NCBI RefSeq assembly: GCF_030997045.1
Contig: NZ_CP116899.1
Coordinates: forward strand, 3,806,001-3,870,000
Source: Microbulbifer sp. TB1203
GTDB taxonomy: Bacteria; Pseudomonadota; Gammaproteobacteria; Pseudomonadales; Cellvibrionaceae
Direction of reading: 5' to 3'
Length of the DNA stretch: 64,000 bases
How positions within the stretch are numbered: the first letter of the stretch is position 1; every line of letters starts with the position of its first letter. The position numbers and the translations under genes were made by a program. The notes beneath the pieces were generated by a model, which saw only the letters and a program-made list of their open reading frames with translations, was not told where the DNA came from and did no database searches. This document shows positions 15,382 through 24,395 of the stretch, one piece after another.

Positions 15382-17484
15382 TTAGGGCCTGGCGATGCGA
15401 ATCACCGCCGGCAGGTTGCGCAGGCGTTTCATCACCCGCGCCAGGTGCACGCGGCTGTTGACCTCCAGGGTCAGGGAGATGACGCTGTTGTGTGCGTCCT
15501 TTTCGTCCACATGGATCTGCTCGATGCTGGCGCCCTCCTCCGTGATCCGCGTGGCCAGGCGGGCGATAATGCCGCGCTCTGATTCCACTTCCACCCGCAC
15601 GTCGCCGAGGAATTCCCCCTTCACGTCCGGCGACCAGTTCACCAGCATGATGTTTTCCGGATGCTCGCGGAATTCGATGGTGTTGCGGCAGGTGTCCCGG
15701 TGCACCACCACGCCCTTGCCGGAGCTGATATGGCCGATGATGGTATCGCCGGGAATCGGACGGCAGCAGCGGGCGAAGCTGATCATCATGCCCTCCTGCG
15801 CGTCGATGGTGAGCGGCGAGGAGATATGGCTGGCCTCGGCTTCTTCGCTGCCCGCGGGTACCAGCAGCTTGGCGGCGGAGAAGGCGACTTTGTTGCCCAG
15901 GCCGATCTCCTCCAGCAGTTTTTCCAGGGTCGCGCACTTGGCTTCCTGCAGGCCTTTCTGCAGTTGCTCTTCGCCCAGGTCTTCCAGCCGGGTATTGAAC
16001 TTGCCCAGGGCCTTTTCCAGCAGGCGGCGGCCGAGGGCCACGGAGTCGTGGTGGCGCTGGTGCTTGAGGAAATGCCGGATGGCGCTGCGCGCTTTGGCGG
16101 TGACCACGAAGTTGAGCCAGTTGGGGTTGGGCTGGGCGTTCTTGCTGGTGAGAATCTCCACTTTCTGCCCGCTTTCCAGAGGCTGCGACAGGGGCGCCAG
16201 CCGCTGGTTGATGCGTACCGCCACGCAGGAGTTGCCGATATCCGTGTGCACCGAGTAGGCGAAGTCCACCGCGGTGGCGCCGGCGGGCAGGTCGACGATC
16301 TGCCCCTTGGGGGTGAATACGTAGACCTCGTCCGGGAACAGGTCGATCTTGACGTTCTCGATAAATTCCAATGAATCGCCGGCGCGCTGCTGCATTTCCA
16401 GCAGACCCTGCACCCAGCGGCGCGCGCGAACCTGGCTGGTGCCGCCGGTGTTGATCACCTCGTCGCCGGCGGCCTTGTACAGCCAGTGGGCGGCGATGCC
16501 GCTGTTGGCCATCTCGTCCATTTCCTTGGTGCGCACCTGCACTTCGATGGGCACGCCGTGCATGCCCAGCAGCACCGTGTGCAGCGACTGGTAGCCGTTG
16601 GATTTGGGGATGGCGATATAGTCCTTGAACTCGCTGATCACCGGTTTGTACAGGTTGTGCATCACCCCCAGCACCCGGTAGCAGGCGTCCACGCTGTCCA
16701 CGATGATGCGGAAGGCATAGACGTCCATGATCTCCTTGAAGGATTTTTTCTTGGTCCGCATCTTCTGGTAGATGCTGTACAGGTGCTTTTCGCGGCCGAT
16801 CACCAGTGCGTCTATGCCCTCCCGCTGCAGGCGCAGCTCGATGGCATTCTGGATTTTTTCCAGCAGCTCCTTGCGGTTGCCGCGCGCCGCGACCAAAGCC
16901 GCGCGCAGCGGGTAGATGGCGAAGAAGGCGCGGTCCTCGAACTCGATGCGCACGTCGTTCATGCCCAGGCGGTTGGCGATGGGCGCGTAGATCTCCAGGG
17001 TCTCGCGGGCGATGCGCGCGCGCTTCTGCGGCTTCAGCGCGCCCAGGGTACGCATGTTGTGCAGCCGGTCGGCGAGCTTTACCAGGATCACGCGGATATC
17101 CCGCGCCATCGCCAGGGCCATTTTCTGGAAATTTTCCGCCTGCTTTTCCGCGGGGCTGTCGGTCTCGAACTGGGTCAGCTTGGAGACACCGTCCACCAGG
17201 TCCGCCACCTCTCCGCCGAACTGTTCCTCCAGCGCGGCCTTGGGAATGCCGGTGTCCTCGATCACATCGTGGAGCATGGCCGCAGCCAGGCTCTGGTGGT
17301 CCATGTGCATGCCGGCGAGGATGGTGGCTACCGCCAGCGGATGGGTGACGTAGGGTTCGCCGGAGCGGCGCTGCTGGCCGTCGTGGGCCTGTTCCGCGTA
17401 GAAATAGGCCCGGCGGATGCTCTGGATCTGTTCAGGGGGGAGGTAGGAGGAGAGGCGGTGGGCCAGACTATCGATAGTATGCAA
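15382..17484 (-). CDS. spoT: Bifunctional (p)ppGpp synthetase/hydrolase SpoT
   Basis: SpoT makes and degrades the stringent-response alarmone. The 700-residue product has an intact hydrolase site (His48, and LHDVIEDTG with His72-Asp73), a synthetase domain with YIAIPKSNGYQSLHT (about 270-285), a TGS domain (about 385-450) and a C-terminal ACT domain (about 620-700). The start is a TTG at 17484 with AGAGG upstream; the resulting N-terminus MHTIDSLAHRLSSYL aligns with known SpoT starts. It follows rpoZ by 52 bases, the usual rpoZ-spoT operon order. Confidence 0.95.
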   Translation of the reverse strand: MHTIDSLAHRLSSYLPPEQIQSIRRAYFYAEQAHDGQQRRSGEPYVTHPLAVATILAGMHMDHQSLAAAMLHDVIEDTGIPKAALEEQFGGEVADLVDGVSKLTQFETDSPAEKQAENFQKMALAMARDIRVILVKLADRLHNMRTLGALKPQKRARIARETLEIYAPIANRLGMNDVRIEFEDRAFFAIYPLRAALVAARGNRKELLEKIQNAIELRLQREGIDALVIGREKHLYSIYQKMRTKKKSFKEIMDVYAFRIIVDSVDACYRVLGVMHNLYKPVISEFKDYIAIPKSNGYQSLHTVLLGMHGVPIEVQVRTKEMDEMANSGIAAHWLYKAAGDEVINTGGTSQVRARRWVQGLLEMQQRAGDSLEFIENVKIDLFPDEVYVFTPKGQIVDLPAGATAVDFAYSVHTDIGNSCVAVRINQRLAPLSQPLESGQKVEILTSKNAQPNPNWLNFVVTAKARSAIRHFLKHQRHHDSVALGRRLLEKALGKFNTRLEDLGEEQLQKGLQEAKCATLEKLLEEIGLGNKVAFSAAKLLVPAGSEEAEASHISSPLTIDAQEGMMISFARCCRPIPGDTIIGHISSGKGVVVHRDTCRNTIEFREHPENIMLVNWSPDVKGEFLGDVRVEVESERGIIARLATRITEEGASIEQIHVDEKDAHNSVISLTLEVNSRVHLARVMKRLRNLPAVIRIARP

Positions 17485-17536
17485 AGCCGCGCGCGCCTCT
17501 TTTGTCTCTCTTACAGTGTCGAAGAATCGGAATCAA

Positions 17537-17803
17537 TCACAGGTCCTGTTCGGACAGGTAGACCGGGGCGGAGGTTACCCGCGCCACGGTGGTTTCCTCT
17601 TCCGGCTCGTCGAGGATGCTGGCGTCCACCAGGCCCTCCTCGATTTCGCGCAGGGCGATAACCGTGGGCTTGTCGTTCTCCTCCGGCACCAGCGGATCTC
17701 TGCCGCCGGTGGCGATCTGGCGGGCGCGCTTGCTGCCCACGATAACCAGCTCGAAGCGGTTGTCCACGTGCTCGAGGCAATCTTCAACGGTGATACGTGC
17801 CAT
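17537..17803 (-). CDS. rpoZ: RNA polymerase omega subunit
   Basis: Omega helps assemble RNA polymerase and forms part of a ppGpp site. The 88-residue product begins MARITVEDCLEHVDNRFELV and contains the conserved SKRARQI and ALREIEEG segments, all typical of RpoZ. The ATG at 17803 fixes this start; the longer frame upstream has no coding character. It lies between gmk and spoT in the standard order. Confidence 0.97.
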   Translation of the reverse strand: MARITVEDCLEHVDNRFELVIVGSKRARQIATGGRDPLVPEENDKPTVIALREIEEGLVDASILDEPEEETTVARVTSAPVYLSEQDL

Positions 17804-17936
17804 AAACTTTCGGTTCCATTGCAGTGCCCCGGAGGGCGAATTCGGTACAGGACCGATTATTTTACCGCAGCGGAGAGTGTACGTAAATCGACCAGTCGGT
17901 GCGCAGGAGGATATTACCGACAGCCCGCTCGCGGAA

Positions 17937-18557
17937 TCAGGAGTGGCGCAGTAGTGCTTGCAACAGATCCCCGTGGCGCTGTTGCTGGCACTCCAGGCGC
18001 TGGCGCTGGGCGGTGACCACGGCACGCAACTCATCCAGGGCGGTGTCGAAGTCGTCGTTGATTACCAGGTAGTCCGCTTCCACGTAGTGGGACATCTCGT
18101 CGATGGCCTGTTCCATGCGCCGTTCTATCACGCTGCGATCGTCCTGGCCGCGCCCGGTGAGACGCTCGCGCAGGGCCTCCTGGGAGGGAGGGAGGATAAA
18201 GATGCTCACGGTGTCCGGCAGCAGTCGACGCACCTGGGCGGCGCCCTGCCAGTCGATCTCCAGGATCACGTCGCGGCCCGCAGTCAGGGTCTCCCGCACC
18301 CAGTGCCTGGAAGTGCCGTAGTAGTTGTCGAACACCCGGGCGTGTTCCAGAAAGGCGTCCTCGTCGAGCATCTGTTTAAACCGGGCGCGGTCGACGAAGT
18401 GGTAGTTGACCCCGTCCTCTTCGCCCGGGCGCATGGGTCTTGTGGTGTGGGACACCGAGACGGTGACCTGGCTGTCGCTGTCCACCAGCGCCTTGACCAG
18501 ACTGGTTTTTCCCGCACCGGAGGGGGCGGAAACGGTGAAGAGGGTTCCTGTCGGCAC
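17937..18557 (-). CDS. gmk: Guanylate kinase
   Basis: This enzyme phosphorylates GMP to GDP. The GTG at 18557, with CAGGA upstream, gives 206 residues starting MPTGTLFTVSAPSGAGKTSL, which lines up with E. coli Gmk (207 residues); a TTG at 18578 would add seven residues. The P-loop SAPSGAGKT, the GMP-binding SHTTRPMRPGEEDG and ILEIDWQGA are intact. It is first in the gmk-rpoZ-spoT cluster. Confidence 0.96.
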   Translation of the reverse strand: MPTGTLFTVSAPSGAGKTSLVKALVDSDSQVTVSVSHTTRPMRPGEEDGVNYHFVDRARFKQMLDEDAFLEHARVFDNYYGTSRHWVRETLTAGRDVILEIDWQGAAQVRRLLPDTVSIFILPPSQEALRERLTGRGQDDRSVIERRMEQAIDEMSHYVEADYLVINDDFDTALDELRAVVTAQRQRLECQQQRHGDLLQALLRHS

Positions 18558-18633
18558 AACTGATCCTGTATCCGGCAAATGCGCCGGCCATTATACCCGA
18601 GGAGAGAGCAACTGAAGGATTTAGGAGAGGCGA

Positions 18634-18660
18634 CAATCAAATGGATCAGCCATTTGATTG
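18634..18660. repeat. Inverted repeat upstream of gmk
   Basis: CAATCAAATGG and CCATTTGATTG form a perfect 11-bp stem around the loop ATCAG. The rest of the gap 18558-18821 holds two copies of a CTGAGYCCCGGCCGGGA sequence (about 18677 and 18745) and no gene. No T-run follows, so it is more likely an operator or dispersed repeat than a terminator. Confidence 0.4.
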
Positions 18661-18821
18661 GTTGTGGATAGAAGGCTGAGTCCCGGCCGGGATTGGGGGG
18701 GATGTGTTGGGATTTCCAGGCGCGCGGTACTGCGTGCGCAACCTGAGCCCCGGCCGGGACCGCCAGCGGAAGTTCGGCCGGCCGCCGCAAAACTGCCGCG
18801 GTCGATCCTGGCTCCCTGTCG

Positions 18822-20066
18822 CTAATCGCTAACCGGGCCGACTGTAGCGCCTTTGCCGGCAAAAGCCAACCGCCACCAGGCCAGCCCGCTGACCGAAGCG
18901 TAGGCCGCAAGCGGCGCTAAAAACACTGTGGGCAGCAGGGGTGCGGCAGCGGTCAGTACAGCCAGCCGCGCCAGTTCCCAGTAGCGGGCGAGCCGGTGGC
19001 CGTCGAGAATGCGGCCGTTGACGATCAGCCCGACGGCCAGCAGTGCCACGCCGGCCACCTGCTGTATATAGTCGAGTTTCCCTGTGTACCACAGAAGCGC
19101 CAGGGTGGCGGCGGAGTAACAGAGGTGCTGGGCCAGCGCGTAGAGGCGCAGGGGCCTGCCTACTTCCGGGTCGTAGCGCCGGAAATTGTCCAGATCGCAG
19201 GAGGGTACCGGCATCGCCGCCTCCACATCCGCCGGGCGGTAGCCGGTGCGGCGGAACCAGAGGGTGAGCTTGTCCCCCCAACTTTTGGTGTGCCAGGCGT
19301 CCAGGGCCATGCGCTTGTAATGCTGCAGATTGGCGGCCAGGGGGTCGAAGCTGTTGAGCGGCTTGCGCACCCCGTAGATACAGGGCTCTTTTTCCAACTC
19401 CTCCTGGTAGCTGCCGAACAGCCGGTCCCAGACAATCAGCACGCCGCCGTAATTCTTATCCACATAGATTTTGTTCTGCGCGTGGTGCACCCGGTGATTT
19501 GATGGGGTGACGAAAATCCACTCCATCCACCGTACTTTGGGGAATTTCTGCGTGTGCACCCAGAACTGGTAGATCAGGTCGATGGCACCGGCAGTGATCA
19601 GAAGCTCCGCCGGCAGGCCGATCAGCAGCAGCGGTATGTAGAAAATCCAGCCGATGGGCGGGCCGCCGCTGGGCTGGCGCAGTGCGGTGGTGAGGTTGTA
19701 GTCCTCGCTCTGGTGGTGCACCAGGTGGTCGGCCCAGAAGATATTGATCTCGTGGGCCATGCGGTGCTTCCAGTAGTAGCAGAAATCGTAGGCCAGCACC
19801 GCCAGCAACAGGTGCCAGAGGTTGTCCGCGGACCAGTTGAAACCCACCGCCCGGTAGTAGGGGTCCAGCAATTCGTGCAGCGGGATATAGACCAGCAGCA
19901 GTACGCCCTTGCGCAGCAGCCCGGTGATGCGGCTGAGGATCCCCGCGCTCAGGCTGCCGATGGCGTCGTTCAACCGGTACAAGCCCCAGCCGCGCCAGCG
20001 GTCCAGCGCCAGTTCCACCAGTACTGCGATCAGGAAAAAGGGAATCGCCAGGGTGACCAGGCTCAC
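18822..20066 (-). CDS. Sterol desaturase/fatty acid hydroxylase-family membrane protein (AGMO-like)
   Basis: This codes 414 residues from a GTG at 20066 preceded by AGAGGT; the longer open frame has no ribosome site. Several membrane spans surround the di-iron histidine motifs: HRMAH (101-105), HLVHH (114-118) and HRVHH (about 195-199). The segment HHQSEDYNLTTALRQ after the second box is typical of the alkylglycerol monooxygenase-like branch. Such enzymes hydroxylate or desaturate lipids using O2. About 140 hydrophobic C-terminal residues follow the catalytic part. The substrate is unknown. It is not part of the conserved gmk-yicC neighbourhood and looks like an insertion. Confidence 0.88.
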   Translation of the reverse strand: MSLVTLAIPFFLIAVLVELALDRWRGWGLYRLNDAIGSLSAGILSRITGLLRKGVLLLVYIPLHELLDPYYRAVGFNWSADNLWHLLLAVLAYDFCYYWKHRMAHEINIFWADHLVHHQSEDYNLTTALRQPSGGPPIGWIFYIPLLLIGLPAELLITAGAIDLIYQFWVHTQKFPKVRWMEWIFVTPSNHRVHHAQNKIYVDKNYGGVLIVWDRLFGSYQEELEKEPCIYGVRKPLNSFDPLAANLQHYKRMALDAWHTKSWGDKLTLWFRRTGYRPADVEAAMPVPSCDLDNFRRYDPEVGRPLRLYALAQHLCYSAATLALLWYTGKLDYIQQVAGVALLAVGLIVNGRILDGHRLARYWELARLAVLTAAAPLLPTVFLAPLAAYASVSGLAWWRLAFAGKGATVGPVSD

Positions 20067-20186
20067 GGATACCTCTTTTATATTTCTTATGGGGGATGCG
20101 GGGACTGTGCCACAGGGGCGGATGCCGGGAAACGGCGACGGGGGACAGATTTCGGAATTCGTTAGAGATTTGGGGCTGGGAATAGG

Positions 20187-20205
20187 GACGAACACGAGGT
20201 TCGCC
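20187..20205. repeat. Short palindromic repeat, copy 2
   Basis: GACGAACACGAGGTTCGCC is the reverse complement, with one mismatch, of the palindrome at 506-524. It lies in the gap between the desaturase gene and the end of the protease gene. Confidence 0.55.
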
Positions 20206-20247
20206 CCAAGGGAAAAGGAAGGCCCCGGTGGCCTCCCTTCGCAGCGA

Positions 20248-22311
20248 TTAAGGGCTCGCCTGCGCCTCCAGGGTTACTCCGGAATAAGCGGAGTAGCCGT
20301 GGATGCTGATATACCAGGTGCCCGCGCTGGGGCTGCTGAGACTGCAGCTCTCATTGTTGCCGTTGCGGTAGGGCCGGCAGTCGTAGCTGCCGGTGGTGGG
20401 CTGGGCGCCGAAGCGCACGTAGAGGTCGGCGTCGCCGCTGCCGCCGGACATCTGCACGTCCAGCGAGGACATGCCGGAGGACACGTCCAGGGTGAAGTGC
20501 TGCCAGGAGCCCTGGTTGCCGGACAGATTGCTCTCGGTCCAGCCGCTGCCACTGCCGCCGCCGCTTTCGTCGAAGCTTCCCACCAGGCTCACGCCCGAGA
20601 AGCTGCTGTAGGCACGCACCATCACATAGTAGGTGCCGGCCTGAACATTGGAGATGCTGCAGTTCTCGCTGTTACCGCCGACATAGGGGCGGCAGTCGTA
20701 GCTGGAGGTGGTGGGTGCGGAACCGAAGCGCACATAGAGGTCCGCGTCGCCGCTGCCGCCGGAGATTTGGAACTGCAGGTTGGAGGCGCCCGCGGGTACT
20801 TCCAGCGTGTAGTGCAGTTCCTCGCCGGTGTTGGCGGACAGGTTGGTCTGCGCCACGCCGTTTTCCAGTGTTCCGTTACCCGGATCGGTGCCGCCGCCGC
20901 CACCGCCAGCCGCTGCCACTGCGGCCGCGGCGTCTACGATGCCTGAACCACACTGGCTGCAAGACGCGGGGAAGCTGCGCGCGGTGTTCACCAGGGTGGA
21001 CTCCACCTCCGTGGGGGTGATGCCCGGATTCACCGCATAGAGCAGCGCCGCGGCGCCGGCCACATGGGGGGCGGCCATGCTGGTGCCCTGGTAGAACCTG
21101 TAGTTGTCACTGGCCGGACCCTGGGTACCGCTGTTCAGGGTGGACAGCACGCCGTTGCTGTTTGTGGAGGTGTCGCCGCCGGGCGCCGCCACATCCACCA
21201 CGCTGCCGTAGTTGGAGTACCAGGCGCGGCCGCCGGACCGGTCCACCGAGGCCACGGTGACCACACCGGAGCAGCTGGCCGGAGTGAAGTTGCTCGCATT
21301 GGCGTTGGAGTTGCCCGCGGCCACCACCACGGTGGCGCCCAGGTTGCGCGCGGTGTTGATCGCATTCTGGGTGGTGCTGGCGCAGCTGCCGCTGCCGCCG
21401 AGGCTCAGGTTCAGCACCTGCGCCGGGTTGGCGTTGGCGGGCACACCGCTGACGGAGCCGCCGGCACCCCAGATGATCGCGTCGGCGATATCTGAGGTGT
21501 AGCCGCCGCAGCGTCCCAGCACGCGGACCGGCACAACCTTGGCCTTGTAGGCGACGCCTGCCACGCCGATACCGTTGTTGGTGGCGGCGGCGATGGTGCC
21601 GGCCACGTGGGTGCCGTGCCAGCTGCTGTTGGCGGCGGGGGCGTCGGGTGAGCAGACGCCGGCCGGCTCCCAGTCGCCCGGGTCGCTGGCGTCGCTGTCG
21701 CGGCCGCCGCCGTCCTGGGCTATATCGGGATCGGAGACCATGTCGTAGCCCGGCAGCAGGTTGTCCACCAGGTCTGCGTGGGGGCGGTAACCGGTGTCGA
21801 TCACTGCGACCACCACGCCTTCACCCTCGGTGGTGTCCCAGGCGGTGGGCAGGTTCAGGCCGGCGGTGGATTCGAAGTAGTGCCACTGCTCGTTGTAGCG
21901 CGGGTCGGTGGGGGTGGCCATGGGTTTCAGCAGCAGGTCGGGTTCCGCGTATTCCACGTTGGGGTCCTGCTGCAGGCGGCTGATAATTTCCGCCAGTTCC
22001 GTCTTTCCCTTGCGGCCGTTGAGGCGCATCAGCTGTGCGCCGGTAGCCAGGCGCCGCATGTGCTTCAATTCGGTGCCGGCCAGATGTGAGGCGTTTTCCA
22101 GCGCCGCGCGGGACATGCTGGAGGCGATGCCCATCTGCGAGGAATTCTTGTATTTGACGATAATACGGTCGGTGATTGTCGCCGTATTGGCGGGGACCGC
22201 CGAGGGGCTGTTGTGCTCCACCGCTGTGGCTGCGAGAGGCGCACCGGCCAGCAGCGCGACCGCGCCGGCCGTTGCCGATTTCCGCAGGATGTTTTTAAAA
22301 AGTACTTTCAT
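20248..22311 (-). CDS. Secreted subtilisin-like (S8) serine protease with two C-terminal PPC domains
   Basis: This 687-residue extracellular protease has a signal peptide (about 1-30), an inhibitor I9-like propeptide (about 45-130) and a catalytic domain with the triad Asp172 (AVIDTGYRPH), His232 (WHGTHVAGT) and Ser411 (GTSMAAPHVAG), plus oxyanion Asn334. A glycine-rich linker leads to two pre-peptidase C-terminal (PPC) domains (about 483-575 and 590-687) that share SGGSGDADLYVRFG and YDCRPY; such domains are usually removed after secretion. The family is common in marine heterotrophs and degrades proteins outside the cell. It is a single transcription unit. Confidence 0.94.
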   Translation of the reverse strand: MKVLFKNILRKSATAGAVALLAGAPLAATAVEHNSPSAVPANTATITDRIIVKYKNSSQMGIASSMSRAALENASHLAGTELKHMRRLATGAQLMRLNGRKGKTELAEIISRLQQDPNVEYAEPDLLLKPMATPTDPRYNEQWHYFESTAGLNLPTAWDTTEGEGVVVAVIDTGYRPHADLVDNLLPGYDMVSDPDIAQDGGGRDSDASDPGDWEPAGVCSPDAPAANSSWHGTHVAGTIAAATNNGIGVAGVAYKAKVVPVRVLGRCGGYTSDIADAIIWGAGGSVSGVPANANPAQVLNLSLGGSGSCASTTQNAINTARNLGATVVVAAGNSNANASNFTPASCSGVVTVASVDRSGGRAWYSNYGSVVDVAAPGGDTSTNSNGVLSTLNSGTQGPASDNYRFYQGTSMAAPHVAGAAALLYAVNPGITPTEVESTLVNTARSFPASCSQCGSGIVDAAAAVAAAGGGGGGTDPGNGTLENGVAQTNLSANTGEELHYTLEVPAGASNLQFQISGGSGDADLYVRFGSAPTTSSYDCRPYVGGNSENCSISNVQAGTYYVMVRAYSSFSGVSLVGSFDESGGGSGSGWTESNLSGNQGSWQHFTLDVSSGMSSLDVQMSGGSGDADLYVRFGAQPTTGSYDCRPYRNGNNESCSLSSPSAGTWYISIHGYSAYSGVTLEAQASP

Positions 22312-22783
22312 TGTTGCTAAATGCTCCGTGGTTGTTTTTATTCGCCGCGCCCGATTATCTGTGTGAGCACGTCGTTTGATTCTCCTGATACCGCATGGAT
22401 TTTTGTTGTTTCTGTCCCTCCTTTTTGACCGGATGAATGGATTGAGTGAAATTTATTTGCACCGATTTAGTGCGAATGGATGATTTTCCGGGAGAAAGAA
22501 GTGCAATACGCCAATCAACTTTGTCCTAATGTTTACCTATAACGGAAAGATACTTCCTTACCTCATGGAAAAATAAAGACAAATATTGATGTTCTGGGCA
22601 AAAAATGGATTTTTTACAGGATAGGCGGATATGTCTGGATAATACTGAGAAGCAGATCTCAGTCACTTTGCCAAAGAGGAAGCGCCTTGTTGCTGTGAGG
22701 GGCGGTTGAGATAATCCGGGTTGGCAGCCGGGGGATAAACCCGGCTGTTTTCTTGAGGAAATAACAAAAACACGGGAAATTTT
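22312..22783. other. AT-richer intergenic region without a gene
   Basis: These 472 bases separate the divergent protease and DUF805 genes. The part from about 22370 to 22620 is clearly richer in A and T than its surroundings, which suits promoters for both genes. Frames found here overlap the DUF805 gene in antisense or lack coding character. The only structure seen is the hairpin at 22726-22754. Confidence 0.5.
22726..22754 (+). terminator. Terminator-like hairpin in the leader of the DUF805 gene
   Basis: AGCCGGG and CCCGGCT pair around GGATAAA and are followed by GTTTTCTT. No gene ends on this strand nearby, so if it works as a terminator it would be an attenuator for the gene that starts 30 bases later. 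Confidence 0.4.
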
Positions 22784-23326
22784 ATGTCCACAATAGCCAA
22801 CCCCTACGCTTCGCCGGAGACCGCAGACCTGGTTCAGGAGAAGGATATGCAGCCGGCAGAGCCGAAGATCTTTTCCTTTTCCGGCCGCCTGGGGCGCCTG
22901 CGTCTGGTGACCTATTCGCTGGTCTCTTCTTTTATCTTTATGGTGGCCTGTTCGCTGGCAGTGGCTGTATTCACACCTGTCAGCGCATGGCTGGGAGCCC
23001 TGGCTTACATTGCCCTGCTGCTGGTCAGCATGGTTTACGGGTTTTCCCTGTATGTGCGCCGCCTGCACGATCTGGGGCACTCGGGGATCTGGCTGCTGCT
23101 GTTTGTTTTGCCCCTGGTCAATCTGGGGCTTCTGATCTACCTGTTTTTCTTCCCCGGCAAGGAGGGTGCCAACGAATACGGACCCAGGACGGTCCCCAAT
23201 TCATCGGGTGTGATCGTCGGCTTTATTCTGAGTATTTTTCTCGGTATTGCGTCTATCGGCATCATTGCCGCGATTGCCATACCCGCATACCAGGGTTACG
23301 TCGAGCGGGCGCAGATGCAGATGTAG
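22784..23326 (+). CDS. DUF805 membrane protein with a pilin-like C-terminal helix
   Basis: This 180-residue protein begins with a short soluble lead (about 1-30), then a DUF805 core (about 31-130): FSFSGRLGRLRLVTYSL, two to three membrane spans, the conserved YVRRLHDLGHSG and a final span ending FFFPGKEGANEYGP. After a linker a further hydrophobic segment ends GIIAAIAIPAYQGYVERAQ (about 158-176), which closely resembles the N-terminal helix of type IV pilins but lacks the prepilin cleavage site. DUF805 proteins are inner-membrane proteins of unknown role. Confidence 0.85.
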   Translation: MSTIANPYASPETADLVQEKDMQPAEPKIFSFSGRLGRLRLVTYSLVSSFIFMVACSLAVAVFTPVSAWLGALAYIALLLVSMVYGFSLYVRRLHDLGHSGIWLLLFVLPLVNLGLLIYLFFFPGKEGANEYGPRTVPNSSGVIVGFILSIFLGIASIGIIAAIAIPAYQGYVERAQMQM

Positions 23327-23351
23327 GTTCGCAAGCGCTGCGCTAAAAACG

Positions 23352-23377
23352 AAAAAGCCGCTCGTGAGCGGCTTTTT
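23352..23377. terminator. Bidirectional Rho-independent terminator
   Basis: AAAAAGCCGCTC and GAGCGGCTTTTT form a perfect symmetrical hairpin with A- and T-tracts on either side. It lies between the convergent DUF805 gene (stop 23326) and yicC (stop 23406) and can end transcription from both. Confidence 0.92.
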
Positions 23378-23405
23378 ATTGGTGAACTAGTCGAGAGCAG
23401 AGAAG

Positions 23406-24299
23406 CTATTCAATATTCTGCACCTGCTCGCGCATCTGCTCGATCAGCACCTTCAGTTCCACCGCCGCCTGGGTGGTGTCGGTCACCGCGGATTTGGATG
23501 AGAGGGTGTTTGCCTCGCGGTTGAATTCCTGCATCAGGAAGTCCAGCCGCCGGCCGATGGGGCCGCCGCCTTTCAGTACGCGCCGGGTCTCCGCCACGTG
23601 GGCGTCCAGACGGTCCAGCTCTTCGTCCACGTCGGCCTTCTGGGCGAGAAATACCATTTCCTGTTCCAGCCGATCCCGGTCCAGTTCTGCGAGCAGCTCT
23701 TCGAGCCGCCCGCGCAGTTTTTCCCGCTGCGCCTGCAGGATTTGCGGCAACAGTTCGCGAACCCGCGCGACCTGCTCCTCGACCCGCTGCAATCGGGTTT
23801 CGATAAACTTGCGCAGCTCTGCGCCCTCCCGCTCGCGGTTGGCGTTGAGCTGGCACAGGGCCTCGTCGAAAGCGGTGAGGATTGCCTGTGCCTGCTGCTC
23901 CACATCCGTCTGCAGTTCTGCGATGGCGCCGGGCCACTGCAGCAGTTCCAGGGGGTTGAGCGGCGCGGTGTTGGGCAGTTCTGCGGCCACGGAGTCGGCG
24001 GCCTGCGCCAGCGCGCGGACCAGTTCGCGATTGACTTCCAGGCTGGCGCTTTCGCTGCCGGTGGCTTTGAGGCTGAGGGTCAGTTCCACCTTGCCCCGCG
24101 CGAGCTGCTTGCGCAGCTTTTCGCGCAGCTGGGATTCCAGCGGGCGCGCGGTTTCCGGCAGGCGGAACAGCGGCTCCAGGTAACGGTGGTTGACGGAGCG
24201 CAGTTCCCAGGTGGCAGTGCCGGTAGCGTATGGGGCCTCGGCGCGGCCGAAGGCGGTCATGCTGCGCACACAGTCGTTGTGAACCTTGTTGCTGGCCAT
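23406..24299 (-). CDS. yicC: YicC-family endoribonuclease
   Basis: YicC proteins are cytoplasmic RNases reported to act on small RNAs. The ATG at 24299 with GGAGAG upstream gives 297 residues. The conserved N-terminus reads SMTAFGRAE and ELRSVNHRYLE, and the C-terminal DUF1732 part carries GPIGRRLDFLMQEFNREANT and a closing VELKVLIEQMREQVQNIE. A longer upstream frame overlaps the rph promoter and is rejected. It is divergent from rph, sharing a 96-base control region, as in many gammaproteobacteria. Confidence 0.94.
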   Translation of the reverse strand: MASNKVHNDCVRSMTAFGRAEAPYATGTATWELRSVNHRYLEPLFRLPETARPLESQLREKLRKQLARGKVELTLSLKATGSESASLEVNRELVRALAQAADSVAAELPNTAPLNPLELLQWPGAIAELQTDVEQQAQAILTAFDEALCQLNANREREGAELRKFIETRLQRVEEQVARVRELLPQILQAQREKLRGRLEELLAELDRDRLEQEMVFLAQKADVDEELDRLDAHVAETRRVLKGGGPIGRRLDFLMQEFNREANTLSSKSAVTDTTQAAVELKVLIEQMREQVQNIE

Positions 24300-24395
24300 A
24301 AGTCTCTCCGCGAAGTGGCCGGGAATCATAGCACAGCCGCCGCGGGCGCCCCGGGCAGGTATAATGTCGCGTTTTGAACCGACCCGAGGTGAATC

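Noticed and set aside
22526..23080. 184-residue frame on the minus strand
   Set aside because: Most of it is antisense to the DUF805 gene and its upstream part lies in the AT-richer control region; no coding character.
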